A DNA stretch of 9,963 nucleotides, from positions 1 through 9,963 of the forward strand of contig JBCDAS010000155.1 of the NCBI GenBank assembly GCA_039185235.1, written 5' to 3'. The notes beneath the pieces are model-generated. The model saw only the letters and a program-made list of their open reading frames with translations, searched no databases and was not told the DNA's origin. Below, piece after piece: positions 6,691-9,963 of this stretch. The stretch's first letter is position 1. Each line of letters begins with the position of its first letter. The translations under genes and the position numbers were made by a program. The stretch comes from Thermohalobaculum sp039185235. Its GTDB lineage: Bacteria > Pseudomonadota > Alphaproteobacteria > Rhodobacterales > Rhodobacteraceae.

Positions 6691-7250
6691 TGGTCGTTGG
6701 TCGTCTCATGCCCCCCCCCGGAACCGTTATTTTGCTCGGGCTGGTTGGTGTTGTGGGGTATCTTGCGATAACCGCCTTGCAGGCCACAGAGCAGTCCATT
6801 GCTGCGGAGGTCCGTGCAGAGCATGCTCCTGAACCTTTGGCGGAACAGACGACACAGGCTCGCAACGAGCGCTCGGATGATTTCTATCTCGTGCTCGCAG
6901 CGCGGCCGTTGTTCTCGGAAACGCGAAAGCCAATGGTAATCGCGACACCGGTGCAACCCGAACCAGCGCCAGTTCCTCAGTCCTCAGCACCCCAGTTGGA
7001 GCTCAAGCCAGCGGTCGTGCATGTGCCGCCAGAGCTCAAGATCAGGGGTTTAATCGTTGCAGAGACCAATAGATCCGCTTTGATCGAATGGTCGAGTGGC
7101 CAGGCCGAGTGGTACCAGATCGCCGATGAAATCGATGGCTGGTCGATCACTGAGATTTCATCAAACTCAGTCTCAATCACGCGTGACGGCTCGTCGAGCA
7201 TCTATTTCCTGTTTGAGCGGGGCGCGACGTCACGCGACCCAGATCAATGA
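6690..7250 (+). CDS. Short GspC/GspN-like protein, HR domain only
   Basis: 186-residue bitopic protein. A membrane helix covers about 11-30; then come a polar linker, the motif ARPLFSETRKP (71-81), a Pro-rich spacer (about 88-104) and a small domain (about 115-175) with LKIRGLIVAETNRSALIEW and DGWSITEISSNSVSI. RPLFS followed by a GLI...ALI pattern is the homology-region (HR) signature of GspC, which in known systems contacts the secretin GspD. There is no C-terminal PDZ or coiled-coil domain, and full GspC is usually about 270-300 residues. Annotations of such short forms vary between GspC and GspN. The ATG at 6690 overlaps the gspM stop by one base; Met7 (6708) is an alternative start. A run of nine C follows Met7. 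Confidence 0.8.
   Translation: MVVGRLMPPPGTVILLGLVGVVGYLAITALQATEQSIAAEVRAEHAPEPLAEQTTQARNERSDDFYLVLAARPLFSETRKPMVIATPVQPEPAPVPQSSAPQLELKPAVVHVPPELKIRGLIVAETNRSALIEWSSGQAEWYQIADEIDGWSITEISSNSVSITRDGSSSIYFLFERGATSRDPDQ
6711..6719 (+). repeat. C9 homopolymer in the gspC/N 5' region
   Basis: Nine consecutive C encode Pro8-Pro10 directly after Met7. A one-base slip would move translation out of frame; one of the two alternative frames meets a stop by 6832. The tract could be phase-variable, or a site of sequencing or replication error. Confidence 0.9.
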
Positions 7251-8464
7251 CCGAGTTTCGATACAGCGCTTATGATGGCAACGGTCGAATCGCAAAGGGA
7301 CGGATTACCGCTCAGGACGAGGCCGCGGCGTTGCATGATCTAAACGCTAGAAGACTTACGGTTTTCGAGATCGGTCAGAGTATAGGTGATGCGGATATCG
7401 CATGGTGGTCGCGTGAGATCACGATCACAGGTGATCGGGTTCCTAGGGCGCAACTGGCGCAGTTCCTTGAGAGCTTTTCCATCCTTCTGAAGGCAAAACT
7501 GCCTATCCCGATGGCTCTCTCTTCTGCAGTTGAGGAGGTCAAGCACCCGCGATTGCGCGCGATCCTGGTCGAAGCAAATCGCTCTGTCGCAGAGGGAGGC
7601 GACGTGTCGAGCCCGATCGCGACCCACCCCGAGATCGTGCCAAACCGAATCGCTGTTCTCATTGCGCTGGGTGAGCGATCGAACCAACTGCAGATGACGA
7701 CGCAATATGCAGCGGAGTTGATGAAGCGGGAGCTTCGCTTTCGCAAGGAAGTATCCGCGGCCCTGACCTATCCGATCATACTTTTGGTCGTGGCCTTGGT
7801 CGTGATCTTGGGTTTGGTGTTTCTGTTGGCGCCCACCCTGGCACCTGTCTTCTCGGCTGTTGGCAAGGAGCCGCCAATTGCAATTGCGATGATGCTTTCG
7901 ACCAAGGATGTCCTCGTTCAACAATGGCCGATCGTTGCAGGCGGGATTGTCGTCGCTGGCTTGTTGTTCGGGGTGCTGGCGCAACGTGCGTCGCGTCAAG
8001 TGGAGCAGGTTCTATTTCGCCTACCTTTGATTGGGACACTTATTCGGATCTCCGAGAGTAGCCGGAGCCTGATGACCCTATCGCTGATGTCGAAAAGCGG
8101 CGCCCCGGTTCTCGAAGCGCTGGCGGCGGCGCGGGAGGCGTCCACGACCCAGCAGTTTCGGGAGATGTACCAGCAGATGGAGGAGGCTGTTCGAGCGGGC
8201 GACCAAATCGCCTCGGCTCTCGATGCCGATCTTTTACCTAAGGCGACGGTCCAGATGATCCGACTGGGAGAGCGCTCGGACCATCTGGACGAAATGCTGG
8301 AAAACGCGGTGGATGCGCTGGATCGTCAATCGCGGGAGAAGATCCAGTCCCTGCTCCAGCTTCTGACCCCGGTTCTGACCTTGGTGATTGGTGTCGTTGT
8401 TGGAGCACTGATCTTCTCCACGCTATCGGCAATTCTCGAGATAAATGACGTTGCGTTTGAGTGA
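7247..8464 (+). CDS. gspF: T2SS polytopic platform protein GspF
   Basis: Inner-membrane platform protein, the presumed partner through which GspE drives pseudopilin addition. It has 405 residues, the normal length. The N-terminal FRYSAYDGNGRIAKGRI followed by an Ala/Leu-rich helix is the usual GspF opening. Two T2SSF domains cover about 68-195 and 275-397. Membrane helices are at about 175-197 (YPIILLVVALVVILGLVFLL), 228-246 and 373-395 (TPVLTLVIGVVVGALIFSTL). The paired GER motifs, ALGERSN (140-146) and RLGERSD (339-345), occupy the conserved GE-x-S sites, though the usual Gly after Ser is replaced by Asn or Asp. Its ATG overlaps the preceding stop (ATGA). Confidence 0.96.
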   Translation: MTEFRYSAYDGNGRIAKGRITAQDEAAALHDLNARRLTVFEIGQSIGDADIAWWSREITITGDRVPRAQLAQFLESFSILLKAKLPIPMALSSAVEEVKHPRLRAILVEANRSVAEGGDVSSPIATHPEIVPNRIAVLIALGERSNQLQMTTQYAAELMKRELRFRKEVSAALTYPIILLVVALVVILGLVFLLAPTLAPVFSAVGKEPPIAIAMMLSTKDVLVQQWPIVAGGIVVAGLLFGVLAQRASRQVEQVLFRLPLIGTLIRISESSRSLMTLSLMSKSGAPVLEALAAAREASTTQQFREMYQQMEEAVRAGDQIASALDADLLPKATVQMIRLGERSDHLDEMLENAVDALDRQSREKIQSLLQLLTPVLTLVIGVVVGALIFSTLSAILEINDVAFE

Positions 8465-8834
8465 TCAAAGAGGGTTTACCCTGTTCGAAATGATGGTTGT
8501 TCTAGCCATCGTCGCGATCGTATTTGCTGCGGCCCTGACTGCGCGTGGTTGGAATTCGTCTGGAAGGCTTCTTGCTGCAGAGGTGGCTGATATCTTGGAG
8601 ATGGGCGCTACACATCGGCTGAGCGCTTTGACCTCTGGTACGGCGGTTGGGTTTCGCCCGGCTTCCAAGAGCCTCCGCATCGATGGGTGCGGAACCGCGG
8701 AAACTGAGGAGATCCTGTTTCTGCCAGATGGCAGCGCGCGCGGGGAAGCCTTTTGTCTGCATCTCGACGGACGAAGCGTTCGAGTAACACCGGATTGGCT
8801 CACCGGGCAGTTGGTCACGGAGCAGGGAAGATGA
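8445..8834 (+). CDS. gspH: T2SS minor pseudopilin GspH
   Basis: 129-residue pseudopilin. The leader MTLRLSDQRG is followed by FTLFEMMVVLAIVAIVFAAA; cleavage is expected after G10, with the conserved Glu at +5 (E15). The globular part resembles GspH/FimT, with a long helix and a beta-rich tail (GTAVGFRPASKSLRIDG, EEILFLPDGSARG). It starts 20 bases inside the end of gspF, a longer overlap than the 1-4 bases seen elsewhere. In-frame TTG codons at 8451 and 8457 are less likely starts. GspH belongs to the tip complex with I, J and K. Confidence 0.9.
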   Translation: MTLRLSDQRGFTLFEMMVVLAIVAIVFAAALTARGWNSSGRLLAAEVADILEMGATHRLSALTSGTAVGFRPASKSLRIDGCGTAETEEILFLPDGSARGEAFCLHLDGRSVRVTPDWLTGQLVTEQGR

Positions 8835-9211
8835 GGGCAAGTAACGGCGGTTTTTCTGTTCTTGAGGCACTGATTGCGTTTGTAATCCTCGCCGCGTCTC
8901 TTGCAGCACTTTTGCCGCCGATGGAGCGTATGATTTCCCGCACTAGTAATGCCGAGCAGGCTTGGTTGGCTCATGAGATTGGCCTTTCTCGACTTGCGCT
9001 TTTGAGGGCGGCGCCCGGGATGGCTGTCGAAGAGACCAATGGTATCAACGGGGCGTTTTCCTGGGAAATGACGCTTAAACCTGAGCTTTTAGCGGATGAA
9101 GCACCGTCGGGCTTTGGTGAATTGATGCGCGTCCATCTGGTCGTACGAGACAGGGCAACCGGGCGACGATTGGCGGAGTTCGAAACACTGCATCGCGGAG
9201 CCGCACGATGA
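8831..9211 (+). CDS. gspI: T2SS minor pseudopilin GspI
   Basis: 126-residue pseudopilin. The ATG at 8831 overlaps the gspH stop (ATGA) and is preceded by purine-rich AGGGAAG, so it is chosen over upstream in-frame codons within gspH. The short leader MRASNGG is followed by FSVLEALIAFVILAASLAAL, with cleavage after G7 and Glu at +5 (E12). The FSVLEALIAFVIL stretch is typical of GspI, which nucleates the I-J-K tip. The C-terminal part (FSWEMTLKPELL, LMRVHLVVRDRATGRRLAEF) fits the family's beta domain. Confidence 0.92.
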   Translation: MRASNGGFSVLEALIAFVILAASLAALLPPMERMISRTSNAEQAWLAHEIGLSRLALLRAAPGMAVEETNGINGAFSWEMTLKPELLADEAPSGFGELMRVHLVVRDRATGRRLAEFETLHRGAAR

Positions 9212-9771
9212 AGCGCGCGCGGAGCATAGCGGGTTTTACCCTTTTGGAGCTGCTCGTGACCTTGGCGCTGCTGGCATTGATGGCCAATGCGATGGCGACA
9301 TCGACACAAATGAGCGCGCAGGTTTGGAAACGCTCGCAGGATTTGCCGAGGCTCGATGCCGAGATCCTGCTGCTACAACAGGTCCGCACTTGGCTGACGG
9401 CCGCGAAGCCCTTGGATCTAAATCAAGGTATGCGCCAGCAGTTTGTAGGTTTGGGGCAGGGGTTCTCCTTGCTCACGAACGCGCGACATCCTGGGCTTTT
9501 GCCTAGCGAGGATCTGTGGATCGCCGTGGCCGAGAGAAGAGATGGTCTTGATCTGCGTCTTGAGGCATGGGCGCAAGCCAAAGAGCCGAGAGTGCTTGAG
9601 CGCCGAAGCCTTGATCTGCGTTCCGGTCAGTTTATCGGATTTCGGTACTTGGATCCGGATCAAAAGTCTTGGGAGGTCACGTGGACCCGGCGAGATCGAC
9701 TCCCCGCTATTATCGAGGCTCAATTCCAAGATCATGCGCTGCATTTCGCCTTGGCGAACAGGTCACTGTAG
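9208..9771 (+). CDS. gspJ: T2SS minor pseudopilin GspJ
   Basis: 187-residue pseudopilin. The ATG at 9208 overlaps the gspI stop (ATGA) and has GGAG seven bases upstream. The leader MKRARSIAG is followed by FTLLELLVTLALLALMANAM, with cleavage after G9 and Glu at +5 (E14). The later region with LERRSLDLRSGQFIGFRYL and SWEVTWTRRDRLPAIIEAQF matches GspJ, where a W...LP..I motif is conserved near the C-terminus. It is the last recognisable gene of the rightward operon. No secretin gene follows within the window. Confidence 0.93.
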   Translation: MKRARSIAGFTLLELLVTLALLALMANAMATSTQMSAQVWKRSQDLPRLDAEILLLQQVRTWLTAAKPLDLNQGMRQQFVGLGQGFSLLTNARHPGLLPSEDLWIAVAERRDGLDLRLEAWAQAKEPRVLERRSLDLRSGQFIGFRYLDPDQKSWEVTWTRRDRLPAIIEAQFQDHALHFALANRSL

Positions 9772-9963
9772 CAGATCGCGTCGTTGGTGAGCCGAGTTCG
9801 GATTGGCACTATGGTCATCCCTAGGGTGGCGCGGCAAAACGCGTCTTGAGAGATGTTATCTTGTAACATACGCAGTCACCCTTGGAGCAGAGGCTGTTGG
9901 TGCTCTGATCGCGAAGGTTTATATTGGTCGTGCAACAGAGATCCGATGCCGTTGGTGGCCTCA
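9772..9963. other. Region after gspJ without a clear gene
   Basis: No supported gene is seen in the 192 bases to the right edge. An ATG at 9946 opens a frame (Met-Pro-Leu-Val-Ala-Ser) that runs off the window and could be a gene start, but six codons cannot be assessed. No GC-rich hairpin with a T run follows gspJ. Confidence 0.4.
9853..9869. promoter_or_regulatory. Palindrome resembling a Zur-type operator
   Basis: ATGTTA-TCTTG-TAACAT is a perfect 6-bp inverted repeat around five bases. TGTTA-N5-TAACA has the form of Zur (Fur-family) zinc-responsive operators. It lies in otherwise non-coding DNA after gspJ and about 77 bases before a possible start at 9946. It could also simply be a hairpin. 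Confidence 0.3.

Noticed and set aside
8753..8830. An N-terminal extension of GspI reading back into gspH.
   Set aside because: It would overlap gspH by about 80 bases and bury the prepilin leader; the ATG at 8831 gives a normal short leader and an ATGA junction.
9882..9910. Inverted repeat CAGAG/CTCTG as a terminator or attachment site.
   Set aside because: Five-base arms with a ten-base loop and no T tract or matching second site.
1..9963. tRNA, rRNA, riboswitch or CRISPR array.
   Set aside because: No cloverleaf, rRNA core or regularly spaced repeats were seen on either strand.

Overview
The window carries two unrelated blocks: the 3' end of an Rhs polymorphic-toxin locus with decayed copies of itself (about 1-1554), and a nearly complete type II secretion system (T2SS) inner-membrane and pseudopilus cluster (1555-9771). 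Moderate-to-high GC, dense ATGA/TGATG gene overlaps, a PilN-like GspL and a single-domain prepilin peptidase suggest an alphaproteobacterium, perhaps a Rhodobacterales relative. That placement is inference; no rRNA or other marker gene is present.

Rhs block. The C-terminal end of an Rhs protein enters from the left edge. It has the repeat-associated core ending in a DPRGL motif, then a 125-residue cysteine-rich variable tip. Eight bases after its stop comes a low-GC gene of 138 codons in the position of an immunity gene. Behind these lie three relics: a 28-bp copy of the tip's linker region, the last codons of an IS630-like transposase on the minus strand, and a frameshifted copy of the Rhs core. 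The core copy runs into the stop codon of gspG.

T2SS block. Two divergent operons share a 103-bp promoter region (4990-5092). Leftward: gspE (ATPase), gspK (minor pseudopilin), gspO (short prepilin peptidase) and gspG (major pseudopilin). Rightward: gspL, gspM, a short GspC/GspN-like gene, gspF, gspH, gspI and gspJ. Almost every junction overlaps by 1-4 bases, so translation is probably coupled. GspE would power the platform (F, L, M, C/N), GspO would process the pseudopilins, and H, I, J, K would form the tip of a GspG fibre. The secretin gspD and a PDZ-bearing GspC are not in the window.

The last 190 bases hold no clear gene, only a palindrome resembling a Zur-type operator.

The points most worth a second look are the secretin-less divergent layout, a peptidase without the usual methylase domain paired with a major pseudopilin whose predicted mature N-terminus is Ala, a run of nine C near the start of gspC/N, strong GATC enrichment that is absent from the toxin/immunity segment, and the junction of Rhs debris with the end of gspG.
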